Assembly: GCA_023430825.1 (NCBI GenBank)
Contig: JAEYYL010000145.1
Span: forward strand, 1-24,392
Direction of reading: 5' to 3'
Length of the DNA stretch: 24,392 nt
From: Verrucomicrobiota bacterium
GTDB lineage: Bacteria > Verrucomicrobiota > Verrucomicrobiia > Opitutales > Opitutaceae
The notes beneath the pieces are model-generated. The model made no database searches. It was not told the origin of the DNA and saw nothing but the letters and a program-made list of their open reading frames with translations. Of the stretch, positions 8,482 through 16,562 are shown in pieces. A program made the translations under genes and the position numbers. Position 1 is the first letter of the stretch; the number at the start of each line of letters is the position of its first letter.

Positions 8482-9141
8482 TCACTCCAGCCGGATAATG
8501 CCGCGCTTCACCGCCACCACCACCGCCTGCGTGCGATCGGACACCGCGAGCTTCGCGAGAATGTTCGTCACATGAATTTTCACCGTGCCTTCCACGACGT
8601 TCAGCTCGGCGCCAATTTCCTTGTTGCTCATTCCCTTCGCCATCAGCTGCAAGACCTGCGACTCGCGCGCCGAAAGCTGCGAAAGGAAGCGGCTGCTCAT
8701 GCGCATCGCGATCTCGGGCGGAACATACTGCTCGCCCTGATGCACCTTGCGGATCGCCTCCAGCAAACGGTCCAGCGCCATCTCCTTCACGACGAAACCC
8801 ATCACGCCCGCCTTCATCGCCTGGTAAATCTCCTCCCCATTCGCGTAGTTGCTGAAAATCAACACGCGCACACTGCCGAACTCCTCCCGCAGCTTCTGAA
8901 TCGTCTCGATGCCGTTCATCCCCTGCATGCGCAGGTCCAGCACCACCACGTCCGGCCGGTGCGCCCGATAGGCCTTGATCGCCTCCGCACCACTCTCGGC
9001 GTCGGCCACGACTTCCATATCCGGTTCGCCATTGGCCGCCGTGATCAGACCCATGCGCAGCACGATGTGATCGTCGACGAGGAGTATTCGGATTTTTTCA
9101 GGGGGTGCGATGGTTTGCATCGGGGGAAAGGGAGTCCGCAT
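8482..9141 (-). CDS. LuxR/NarL-family response regulator
   Basis: Predicted 219-residue DNA-binding response regulator. The receiver domain has the acidic pair D23-D24, phospho-acceptor D69 in VVVLDLRM, S97 and K119 in FVVKEM. A LuxR-type helix-turn-helix follows at about residues 155-219 (LSARESQVLQLMAKGMSNKEIG, VEGTVKIHVTNILAKL). All residues needed for phosphorylation are present. The start at 9141 overlaps the 3' end of the kinase gene by 44 nt; an internal ATG at 9120 would leave a 23-nt overlap and a leader length more usual for the family. Either way the two are translationally coupled, so this is the cognate partner of the kinase. Likely targets are the receptor and GH2 genes immediately downstream, which is inference from position. 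Confidence 0.93.
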   Translation of the reverse strand: MRTPFPPMQTIAPPEKIRILLVDDHIVLRMGLITAANGEPDMEVVADAESGAEAIKAYRAHRPDVVVLDLRMQGMNGIETIQKLREEFGSVRVLIFSNYANGEEIYQAMKAGVMGFVVKEMALDRLLEAIRKVHQGEQYVPPEIAMRMSSRFLSQLSARESQVLQLMAKGMSNKEIGAELNVVEGTVKIHVTNILAKLAVSDRTQAVVVAVKRGIIRLE

Positions 9142-12130
9142 CCTTCAACGGCACGGTCACGCGGATCGTCGTGCCCCGGCCGGGTTCGCTGTCGATGGAC
9201 AGCTCCGCGCCGATCTTGATCGCCCGGCCACGCAGACCGCGCAGCCCGAAATGTCCGATGCTGCGCGTCATCACCTCGGTCGCCGGAAAACCCACTCCGT
9301 CGTCGACCACCGAAAGCGACAGCGCGGTGGCGCTGTAATCGAGCCCGACGACGATCCGCCGCGCGGCAGCGTGCCGCACCGCGTTGGTGATCGCCTCCTG
9401 CGCGATCCGCAGCAAATGGTGCTGCGTGGCGGAGGGCAGCGGGCGCGAGGTCCCCGCGACCGCGATCTCCAGCTGCGCCGCGCCCGAACTGAGCAGGTGC
9501 GTGAGCTTGCGCAGCGCGTCGCTCAATTCCGTATCCTCGAGCAGCGGCGTCTCCATGTCCCACACCGCATGCTGCACTTCATGGCGGGTGAACGACACCA
9601 TGTTGCGCGCCACGTTCAACCGCGAACGCACGTCGCCGCTCACCGTCGGCAGCTTCAACGTCGCATCCAGCTGCAGCATCAATCCGCTCAAGCCCTGCTG
9701 CAGGCTGTCGTGGATCTCCCCCGCCAGGCGATCGCGCTCGGCCAGCGTGGCGGCATGGCGCGTTTCCTCGTTCAACTTTTCCATCGTCGCCTGCAGCTCG
9801 CCGGTCCGCTTGCTGACCAATGCCTCCAGCGCGAGATTCCGGCGGCGCGTGCGGTAGCCTGTCCAGCGCACGACGCCGACCAGCCCGAGCAGCAGCACCA
9901 TCCCATACGCCGCGTAGGCCTGCGGCGTGCGGTGCCAGGGTGGGTGTATCTTGAATTTCAATACCGCCGGCGGATTCGCCGCCCCCGGCGTGCCGGTCAC
10001 CCGCACCTCCAGGCGATAATCCCCCTCCGCCAGTCCGGGAAAGGTCAGCGCCGAGCCCGGATCGAACCCTCTCCACTGCCCGGCGTCGTTGAGCCGGAAC
10101 TGGTAACCCGGCGCGCGGCGCCAGGCATAACCGCCCGAGAAAAAGCGCAGGTTGAGGCTGTTTCGCGCGAAGGGGAGCTCGAACGCCTCCGGCACTCGTC
10201 GCTCCCCCGCCAACAGCCTCGCATCGATCTGCCGGTCCCCCACCGACACCAGCACCGGCGGTAACGGCGCCGCCGCCGCCGCCATGCGGTCGTGCCGCTC
10301 GACATGCAACAGCGACCGCGCCGCCGTGATCCACACGTCGTTCCCCGGCAGGATGCTGACGAAAGGATGATGGTCGTTCACCAGATCGAACGTGGAGCTG
10401 TCGATGACGTAGCCCGCGCCGTCCGGGGTGAACGTCACCACCCCGCGGCTGTGCGTGCCCCACAATGTCCCCGTCTCGTCCTTGTCCACCCGCGTGATCC
10501 AGTAAGGCGACCGGGCGAGCAGCCGCTCCAGTTCCGGCGCCTCGCACCGGCGCTCGCTCCGCTCGTCGAAATACACCCGGCCTCCGACCGGTCCGCTCAG
10601 GATCACGGTGTCGTCGACCACCCCTACGTTCACCCACTGCGTCTCCTCCCAAGGCAGATCGTCGAAGGTGCGCAGATCCAGCCCATCCGCCTTCAAGCTC
10701 AACCGCCCGACCCGGTTGCCACCCGTCTCGATCCACACCGCATGCTGCGACGCGTGCACCACCAGCGGATCGCCGATCCCGCCGATCCGCGCCGCCGCCT
10801 CGGCCCACCGGCCTTCCCGCAACCGCAAAACCCCGACCTCGTTTCGTCCGATCGCAAAACACAGGTCCGGCCCCACCATCACCAGCCGCGCGACATCCGA
10901 GGTCAGCGCGACCGGGGTGAAGCCGCCGTCCTCCCCCACCGAAAATATCCCGCGCACGTTGCCGACCAGCAGATGCGATCCTCTCGCCGCGACCGCCCAC
11001 GCCCCCGCCTGGATCTGCGGGTCCATGCGTTCGAAACGATTCGGCAAACCCGGTGCGCCCGGCACCGCCTCGAACAACTGCCCACCCGACGCGACCAGCA
11101 AACGATCGCCCCAGCGCAACACGGTCGGCCAGCTCACCGGCAAGCCCAGCTGCTGGCCGAACTGCGTCAGCGGGCTGCCATACAACACCTTCACGATCCC
11201 ATCCTCCCCCGCCACCCACAACACCCCGGCCTCGTTCGAGGCGAGGTCCGTCACCCGGTGATACGCCGGCGTCGTCAATCCGCACATCAGCTCCCCCTCC
11301 GGCGAAATCAGAAACACACCCCGCCCCGCGATCGCGAGCGCGATGCCGCCGTCGACCAGCCGCTCGAGCACGTTTGCCCGGCCACTCAAACCATGACGCG
11401 CCGTCTCCGGCCAGTCCGTCAACCGCTCCCCGTCGAACACCATCAACCGCCCCTCCCCGGCCGAGATCAACGCCCGCGTTTCATCCAGCGGCGCCGCGCT
11501 CTCGACCGCCGCTCCATCCAGTCGCTCGCTCGGCACCGGCCGCAACGTCCCACTGCTCTCGTCGATGACGTGCAGCGGCCTAGTGTGCGCCGACACGAAT
11601 ACCCGCTCCCCCACCCGAAAAATCCGCCCCACACTGTTGATCGGGAAATAATGATTTCTCCGCGTCTCCGCCTCCCAATATACAATCCCATTCCACCCGG
11701 CGAAATAGACTCCGTTCCTCGTCGCCACGATGTCGTTGAACGAGGTGTTGAGCACCCACTTCGGCGGGTCCTCGTCGACCAGCGCCTCCGCCGCCAGCCG
11801 GCCGTTCGCCGTCGGTGCGGCCACCCCCCACGAACCCCGGGCCCCGTAATAGCTGCGCCCGTCGGCGCCCCGCGCGACACTCAACATCGTCGTCTCTACG
11901 TCCTCCCCTTTCTCCGCCAGATCCAGCCACACCGTGTCGTTCAACACCGAATACACGTTCCGATGGATCGCCGCCAGCCGCCCGAACCTGTCGAAGTCCA
12001 GCTGCACCCCGCGCGGTGCATACCCCAGCTCTTCCAACGGATACGACCGGGTGAACGGCAGTCCCCGCACCGCCACCGGCCCCGCACCCGCTTCGCTCCC
12101 GCACAGCGTCGCCGCCAATACCAGTCCCAT
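9098..12130 (-). CDS. Propeller-type sensor histidine kinase (HisKA_3, split from its regulator)
   Basis: Predicted 1010-residue membrane sensor. A short signal/anchor (MGLVLAATLC...) is followed by a long extracytoplasmic region of repeating short motifs (NGVYFAGWNGIVYW, AGVLWVAGEDGIVKV, GTLWGTHSRGVVTF) like two-component-regulator beta-propellers. A Y_Y_Y-like domain lies about 650-727 and one membrane helix about 738-758 (GMVLLLGLVGVV). The cytoplasmic half has a coiled region, a HisKA_3 dimerisation domain with phospho-acceptor H807 in EIHDSLQQG, and an HATPase domain (N-box EAITNAVRHA, VVDDGVGFP, GHFGLRGLRGRA). The architecture equals the sensor half of Bacteroides hybrid two-component systems, but receiver and DNA-binding parts are encoded by the next gene. 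The frame stays open to 12244 with an ATG at 12211, but codons there lose third-position GC, so 12130 (or GTG 12139) is preferred. Confidence 0.9.
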   Translation of the reverse strand: MGLVLAATLCGSEAGAGPVAVRGLPFTRSYPLEELGYAPRGVQLDFDRFGRLAAIHRNVYSVLNDTVWLDLAEKGEDVETTMLSVARGADGRSYYGARGSWGVAAPTANGRLAAEALVDEDPPKWVLNTSFNDIVATRNGVYFAGWNGIVYWEAETRRNHYFPINSVGRIFRVGERVFVSAHTRPLHVIDESSGTLRPVPSERLDGAAVESAAPLDETRALISAGEGRLMVFDGERLTDWPETARHGLSGRANVLERLVDGGIALAIAGRGVFLISPEGELMCGLTTPAYHRVTDLASNEAGVLWVAGEDGIVKVLYGSPLTQFGQQLGLPVSWPTVLRWGDRLLVASGGQLFEAVPGAPGLPNRFERMDPQIQAGAWAVAARGSHLLVGNVRGIFSVGEDGGFTPVALTSDVARLVMVGPDLCFAIGRNEVGVLRLREGRWAEAAARIGGIGDPLVVHASQHAVWIETGGNRVGRLSLKADGLDLRTFDDLPWEETQWVNVGVVDDTVILSGPVGGRVYFDERSERRCEAPELERLLARSPYWITRVDKDETGTLWGTHSRGVVTFTPDGAGYVIDSSTFDLVNDHHPFVSILPGNDVWITAARSLLHVERHDRMAAAAAPLPPVLVSVGDRQIDARLLAGERRVPEAFELPFARNSLNLRFFSGGYAWRRAPGYQFRLNDAGQWRGFDPGSALTFPGLAEGDYRLEVRVTGTPGAANPPAVLKFKIHPPWHRTPQAYAAYGMVLLLGLVGVVRWTGYRTRRRNLALEALVSKRTGELQATMEKLNEETRHAATLAERDRLAGEIHDSLQQGLSGLMLQLDATLKLPTVSGDVRSRLNVARNMVSFTRHEVQHAVWDMETPLLEDTELSDALRKLTHLLSSGAAQLEIAVAGTSRPLPSATQHHLLRIAQEAITNAVRHAAARRIVVGLDYSATALSLSVVDDGVGFPATEVMTRSIGHFGLRGLRGRAIKIGAELSIDSEPGRGTTIRVTVPLKDADSLSPDANHRTP

Positions 12131-12237
12131 CACCCCCACTCTATATCGGTGAATATATCCCCCGCCGGCCAAAAGGCGACAGGACAATATAACGACAGAA
12201 GACAACGTCATGTTGGGAGCGGTTGAACGTTGAGCTC

Positions 12238-12248
12238 GACGCAAACCG
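12238..12248 (+). promoter_or_regulatory. GACGCAAACCG motif, copy 2 (kinase/LacI gap)
   Basis: Exact repeat of 8298-8308, in the same strand orientation. It lies 108 bp upstream of the preferred kinase start. The function is unknown; it is a candidate operator. Confidence 0.3.
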
Positions 12249-12310
12249 CGTAAAGCCGTTTCGCCCCAAAACCGCCCCGCCCCGCTCCGGCCAAACCCTT
12301 TCGCCCCCGC

Positions 12311-12340
12311 CTATGACTTACGTCATAGAACACGTATGAC
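12311..12340. promoter_or_regulatory. TATGAC/GTCATA dyad plus third half-site, candidate operator
   Basis: CTATGACTTACGTCATAG is a perfect 7-bp inverted repeat with a TTAC spacer (12311-12328). TATGAC recurs at 12335-12340, 23 bp from the first half-site, about two helical turns. The set sits 113 bp upstream of the LacI-type start. Such an arrangement fits a dimeric regulator such as the LuxR-type response regulator or the LacI-type protein; which one is not visible. Confidence 0.45.
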
Positions 12341-12440
12341 CAATGTGCGTTTGCAGCTGCGCCGCATCGTCGCGTCATGAGCACATCCGCGAGCCCTCCC
12401 CTCCCGTTCACCGTCGCAGCCGCAACCCCGAACCGCGCTC

Positions 12441-13670
12441 ATGTCCACCGCTCCTTCTCGCGATCATTCCTCGGACGATCCCGCTTCCGCCCGCGCGCGG
12501 TCCGCTTCCAGCCGGTCGCCCCGGAAAGCCTTGCCGGAAGCGAAGGTGCGCATCACCCAGCTGGACGTCGCGAAAGCCGCCGGCGTGCACAGCACCACCG
12601 TTTCACTCGCGCTGCGCAACAACCCCGCCATCCCGCTCGCCACCCGCAAACGCATCCAGGCCGTCGCCGAAAAACTCGGCTACTCTCCCGATCCCGCCCT
12701 CAGCGCCCTGGTGCTCTACCGTCGCAATATCGCCCCGGCCCGCCGCACCGAGACCATCGCTTACGTCACCCAGGGCCCAACCCAATGGGGCTGGCGCGAA
12801 AATCCGGCGGAAGAAGCCTGTTTCCTCGGCGCCCAGCGAAGGGCTGCGGAAGGCGGTTATCAGCTGGAGCCTTTCTGGCTCGGCGAACCGGGCATGACCG
12901 CGCGACGGCTCAGCAGCGTGTTTTTCCATCGCGCCATCTCCGGCGTCCTGCTCGCGCCGCCTCACCCCGCCCACCCGGCTCGGCTCGATTTCGACTGGCC
13001 TCGACTGACCGCCGTCCAAATCGGCCGGCGCTCCGCGAGCCCGAGCCTCCACCGGGTCACCAGCGATCCCACCGGCGACATCCGCCTCGCCATGGGCCAG
13101 GCCACGCGCGCCGGCTTCTCCCGCATCGGCCTGATCCTCCCGCAGGAATGGGACGAGCGGGCGGACTTGGCGTGGTCCGGCGGCTTCCTCGCCGAACAAA
13201 CCCGGCTGCCGGGAGCGCAGCGCATCCCGATCTTTTTTCACCGCAACCCGGGCCCCGACGCACCCTATTTCGATCGGCCCGCCGGCGTCGCCCTCGATGT
13301 CGCGCGGCTCGGCCGCTGGCTCTTCGATTTCCAGCCCGACGTGCTGCTCGGCTCCCTGCCCCTCCTCTCTTCCGCGCTGCCCCACCTCGGCCTCGAGATT
13401 CCGCGGGACGTTGGCTTCATCGAACTGCAACAGCTGCATTCCGACGCCGCGATCGCCGGCGTCCGGCAGAATCATCACCGCATCGGCGAGGTCGCCGTCG
13501 ATTTGCTCATCGGCCAACTGCAGATGAACCTGCGCGGCGTGCCCGACTATCCGACCATGACGCTCGTCGAGGGCACGTGGAGCGAGGGCGCTTCGCTTTC
13601 GTGCGGACCGCTGTCCGCCTTCGGTGACGCCGCCTCCGCCCAACCGGCGGAATCCTCCCTCGCGGTTTAG
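12441..13670 (+). CDS. LacI-family transcriptional regulator
   Basis: Predicted 409-residue repressor/activator. The LacI helix-turn-helix occupies residues 37-60 (RITQLDVAKAAGVHSTTVSLAL), followed by the hinge part TRKRIQAVAEKLGYSPDPAL. The remainder fits a periplasmic-binding-protein-like effector domain (Peripla_BP_3 type), with the near-C-terminal phrase HHRIGEVAVDLLIGQL typical of the family. The first 35 residues are a Ser/Arg/Ala-rich extension before the usual start of the family; a GTG at 12546 would remove it. No SD is seen at either site. It is divergent from the kinase and next to the receptor-GH2 genes, so it probably responds to a sugar or its breakdown product and controls this locus. 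The effector is not predictable from sequence alone. Confidence 0.92.
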   Translation: MSTAPSRDHSSDDPASARARSASSRSPRKALPEAKVRITQLDVAKAAGVHSTTVSLALRNNPAIPLATRKRIQAVAEKLGYSPDPALSALVLYRRNIAPARRTETIAYVTQGPTQWGWRENPAEEACFLGAQRRAAEGGYQLEPFWLGEPGMTARRLSSVFFHRAISGVLLAPPHPAHPARLDFDWPRLTAVQIGRRSASPSLHRVTSDPTGDIRLAMGQATRAGFSRIGLILPQEWDERADLAWSGGFLAEQTRLPGAQRIPIFFHRNPGPDAPYFDRPAGVALDVARLGRWLFDFQPDVLLGSLPLLSSALPHLGLEIPRDVGFIELQQLHSDAAIAGVRQNHHRIGEVAVDLLIGQLQMNLRGVPDYPTMTLVEGTWSEGASLSCGPLSAFGDAASAQPAESSLAV

Positions 13671-13682
13671 CGGCGCGCGCGC

Positions 13683-15317
13683 TCACGGAGCGCCACGCGC
13701 CACCGCCTCCGCGCGCGCATACTGCGCGCGAAACCGCTGGCCCAGTTCCCGCGCCAGCGTGATCTCGTCGACCTTGTCCTTCGAGGTCAGCGAGCGCTTG
13801 ATGCCCACCTTCGCCTCCTCGTAGCCCACGGCGGACAAATCCTGCAGCACCGCCAGCGCCCGGCTCCGCGCCGGTTCCGGCGCCGCTGCGATCGCGCGCC
13901 ACGCGTTCACCAGCTCGCCGTGCGTATCCAAAGTCATCACACGAATGATGAACGCCATCTCGCGAAACACCCCGCCGGTCCACCCCGGCCGGTAAACCAG
14001 CCGCTCCGCGCCTTCGAACGGCGCCACGTCCGGATCGCTGCGCCACGGCTTCCACTCCTCGTGCGCATAATAATCCCGTCGCACCGGCAGCCGCCGCAGC
14101 GCGAACCGCTCCGGCCCACCCGGCGTGCCCGGCTTGAAGTTCCACAGTTTCTGCCCGTCCATCGACAGCACATACTCGATGAACGCCTCCGCCACCTCCC
14201 GATGCGGCGCGCCCCGCAGGATCGCGATCGGGTCCACCGAACTCACCGAGCCACCCTGCGGCGTCACAAATCCCAGCCGCGGTTCGCCCGTCCCGCGCTG
14301 CTGCGTCACCTCCGCCTGCGACCGCCCATAGAAATCGATGCAGATGCCCGCCGCACAATCGCCCTGCGACACGTCGATCGGCGGCTTCTGCGACGAGTCC
14401 GTGAAATAGCGCGCATTCGCCCCGATCGACTGCATCAGCCGCATCCCCGCGATCCACCCGTCGCTCACCGCCTCCGCCTCCATCGCGTCCGGCTCCCGCG
14501 CCGCCCGCTCCGGCTCCGCCGCACGCTTCGCCGCCAGCGTTCGCTGCATCTGCTGCTGGATCAGATTCTCGAACGCCTTCGCGATCGAACTGCTCTTCGT
14601 CGGGTCCGCCAGCGCCACCTGCCCCACCAGCCGCGGATCCGCCAGATCGCTCCACTCGCGCGGCAACCGCTCGATCCCGAGCCGCTTCAGCGCATCGCGA
14701 TTATAGATGATCCCGTAACTGCTCAGCACATTGCCCACCCACCGCCCCTGCGCGTCCCAATACGGCTCGCCCGCAAACGTCCGCGGAATCACCTCGTCGC
14801 GAAACCACTCCGGATGCGTCTCCACGATGCGCGACGGCACGATCCGTCCCGCCACCGCCTGCAGGTTGAAATCATAGGGCCCACCGCCAAAAAACAGATC
14901 GATCCCGCAACTCACCTCCGACGCGAGAAACGCCGCGCGCGCCTCGTGCGCCTCCGCCGGCGCGTCCGCCGCCAGCCGCCCGTTCGCGAAACCGCCCTGC
15001 ACCTCGCTGCTCCACGGCCGGCGCAGCGTGCCCGTCCAGTAATTCCGAAACGCCGCGACATACTCCGATTCCAAAAACCGCGCGATGTCGCTCGTCCCGC
15101 CGATCACGCGCCAGTCCAGCGCGACCGTGCGCCCGGTCTTCTCGCGATACCACTGGCGGAATCCCACCGTGAACTCGTGCCGGATCGCTTCGTTGTGCGG
15201 CCCGATGAGCACAAGCGTGTCGTCCGCCCGCTCCGGCGCCCGCTGCTTCGGCCGCAGCAAAAACGGCAGCGCCACCGTCGCCACCAGCGCCAGGATGATG
15301 ATGATGCGTTTCAACAT
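13683..15317 (-). CDS. ABC transporter extracellular solute-binding protein, long form
   Basis: Predicted 544-residue binding protein related to the iron/2-aminoethylphosphonate/polyamine-type family 1 proteins. The hydrophobic N-terminus (MLKRIIIILALVATVALPFLL) has no clear cleavage site, so it may stay as a membrane anchor. Family-like parts are LVLIGPHNEAIRHEF, SYGIIYNRDALKRLGI, WSDLADPRLVGQVALADP and GAPHREVAEAFIEYVLSMDGQKLW. It is much longer than the usual 330-380 residues, with an Ala/Glu/Arg-rich insert near residues 265-290 and a C-terminal extension of over 100 residues. Two cysteines lie in GDCAAGICIDFYG. A good SD (GGAGG, 15325-15329, 7 nt spacing) supports the start. It follows the ATPase gene on the same strand by 159 bp and converges with the LacI-type gene. 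The permease is missing from this window. The ligand is unknown. Confidence 0.85.
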   Translation of the reverse strand: MLKRIIIILALVATVALPFLLRPKQRAPERADDTLVLIGPHNEAIRHEFTVGFRQWYREKTGRTVALDWRVIGGTSDIARFLESEYVAAFRNYWTGTLRRPWSSEVQGGFANGRLAADAPAEAHEARAAFLASEVSCGIDLFFGGGPYDFNLQAVAGRIVPSRIVETHPEWFRDEVIPRTFAGEPYWDAQGRWVGNVLSSYGIIYNRDALKRLGIERLPREWSDLADPRLVGQVALADPTKSSSIAKAFENLIQQQMQRTLAAKRAAEPERAAREPDAMEAEAVSDGWIAGMRLMQSIGANARYFTDSSQKPPIDVSQGDCAAGICIDFYGRSQAEVTQQRGTGEPRLGFVTPQGGSVSSVDPIAILRGAPHREVAEAFIEYVLSMDGQKLWNFKPGTPGGPERFALRRLPVRRDYYAHEEWKPWRSDPDVAPFEGAERLVYRPGWTGGVFREMAFIIRVMTLDTHGELVNAWRAIAAAPEPARSRALAVLQDLSAVGYEEAKVGIKRSLTSKDKVDEITLARELGQRFRAQYARAEAVARGAP

Positions 15318-15350
15318 GGCTCAGCCTCCGTCATGCGGTCGATCCCACGC

Positions 15351-15448
15351 ATAGCCACGAACGCACACGGAGCGGGCGCGTGACGGTGACGCCACGCCTG
15401 CCGGCATGCAGAGGTTTCCATTCGTGTTCATTGGTCCATTCGTGGTTC
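15351..15448. repeat. Degenerate CCACGAA/TTCGTGG intergenic repeat
   Basis: CCATTCGTG occurs twice, 18 bp apart (15418-15426 and 15436-15444), the second running into GTTC. An opposite-orientation relative (AGCCACGAACGCACACGG) lies at 15353-15370. Together they form a loose inverted pair between the ATPase and binding-protein genes. I recognise the CCACGAATG-type tract as recurrent in Opitutaceae-like genomes, but only from memory. No promoter is evident here. Confidence 0.45.
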
Positions 15449-15476
15449 AATCATCGCCGGATCGCCCGGCCTCCCC

Positions 15477-16547
15477 TCACCCCGCCAGCACCACGACATC
15501 GTCCGGCTCCACGCTGGCATACAACTCGCCGCGCGACGCCGAGCCGACGAATCGCGGGTTCAGCTCGAAAATCTTCAACGTCGCCCCGCCCGTGACGAAA
15601 TCATACTGCGCCACTTCGCCGAGGTAAACCGCCTCGCCGATCCGCCCTTTCACCGCATTGCGCGCCGGCGCCTCGCGGCTCAGCGTCCAACACTCCGGCC
15701 GCACCGACAGCGTCACGATGTCGTTCACCGCCAGCGTCGCCCCGCGATCGCCCGGCACGCCCTCGAAATTCCCGATCTCCGTGTGCACCGTCACGCGGCC
15801 GTCGCCCACCGCGATCACCTTGCCCGCGATGAAATCCGTCTCGCCGATGAAATGCGCCACCGTTTTCCGCGCCGGCCGCCGGTAAATCTGCCGCGGCGTC
15901 CCCACCTGCAAGATCCGCCCGCCTTCCAGAATCGCCATCCGGTCCGAAATCGACAGCGCCTCCTTCTGGTCGTGCGTCACATAAACCGTCGTCAGCTTGA
16001 ACTCCTTGCACACGCGCCGGATTTCCGTGCGCATTTCCAGCCGTAGCTTCGCATCGAGATTAGACAGCGGCTCGTCGAGCAACAGACACCGCGGACGGAT
16101 CACCAGCGCCCGCGCCAGCGCCACGCGCTGCTGCTGCCCACCCGAAAGCTGATTCGGCCGCCGGTCCGCATACGTCGCCATCCGCACCGACTCCAGCGCC
16201 TCGCCCACGCGCCGCTTGATCTCCTCCTTCGCGACCTTTCGCTCCTCGAGCCCGAACGCCACGTTCTCCGCCACCGTCATGTGCGGCCAAAGCGCGTAGC
16301 TCTGAAACATCATTCCCGTGTTGCGCTTGTGCGGCGCGAGCCGCGTCACGTCCTCGTCGCCAAACAGGATCTTTCCCTCCTCCGGAATGTAGAAACCCGC
16401 CATGCTCCGCAGCAGCGTCGTCTTCCCGCAGCCGCTCGGGCCCAGCAGGAAAAACAACTCCCCGGGCTCGATCGTCAGATCGAGGTCACGCAAAGCCGTG
16501 ACGGCTCCAAAACGCTTGGTGAGTTTCTCGATCCGAATGGAAATCAT
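15477..16547 (-). CDS. ABC transporter ATP-binding protein (PotA/FbpC type)
   Basis: Predicted 356-residue ATPase that would energise import with a membrane permease. All nucleotide-binding motifs are intact: Walker A GPSGCGKTT (36-44), Q-loop Q82, signature LSGGQQQR (134-141), Walker B LLLDEP (D158, E159) and the switch histidine in YVTHDQ. The last 120 residues are a TOBE-type regulatory domain (SVRPECWTL, EAVYLGEVAQYDF), as in polyamine, iron and sugar importers. It is upstream of the solute-binding gene on the same strand and divergent from the phosphoribosyltransferase gene. No permease gene is adjacent, so either it is encoded elsewhere or the system borrows one. The substrate is not inferable from this sequence; ferric iron, polyamine or phosphonate are family options. 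Confidence 0.93.
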   Translation of the reverse strand: MISIRIEKLTKRFGAVTALRDLDLTIEPGELFFLLGPSGCGKTTLLRSMAGFYIPEEGKILFGDEDVTRLAPHKRNTGMMFQSYALWPHMTVAENVAFGLEERKVAKEEIKRRVGEALESVRMATYADRRPNQLSGGQQQRVALARALVIRPRCLLLDEPLSNLDAKLRLEMRTEIRRVCKEFKLTTVYVTHDQKEALSISDRMAILEGGRILQVGTPRQIYRRPARKTVAHFIGETDFIAGKVIAVGDGRVTVHTEIGNFEGVPGDRGATLAVNDIVTLSVRPECWTLSREAPARNAVKGRIGEAVYLGEVAQYDFVTGGATLKIFELNPRFVGSASRGELYASVEPDDVVVLAG

Positions 16548-16562
16548 GCCGGCGACACCGGC

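Larger units (their letters stand above)
12131..12440. promoter_or_regulatory. 310-bp divergent control region (kinase / LacI-type regulator)
   Basis: No credible gene lies here. The region separates the kinase (minus strand) from the LacI-type gene (plus strand) and should contain both promoters. It holds an A/T-rich patch near the kinase start (TATATCGGTGAATATA at about 12142-12157), the 11-bp motif GACGCAAACCG at 12238-12248, and the TATGAC dyad at 12311-12328 with a further half-site. A divergent pair sharing a control region suggests regulation by one or both of its products. Confidence 0.55.

Noticed and set aside
10292..12226. 644-codon plus-strand frame opposite the sensor kinase
   Set aside because: Arg/Pro/His/Gln-rich product without motifs; shadow of the kinase gene.
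13507..14655. 382-codon minus-strand frame within the solute-binding protein and LacI 3' end
   Set aside because: Gly/Ala/Arg-rich shifted-frame product of the binding-protein gene; no family similarity recognised.
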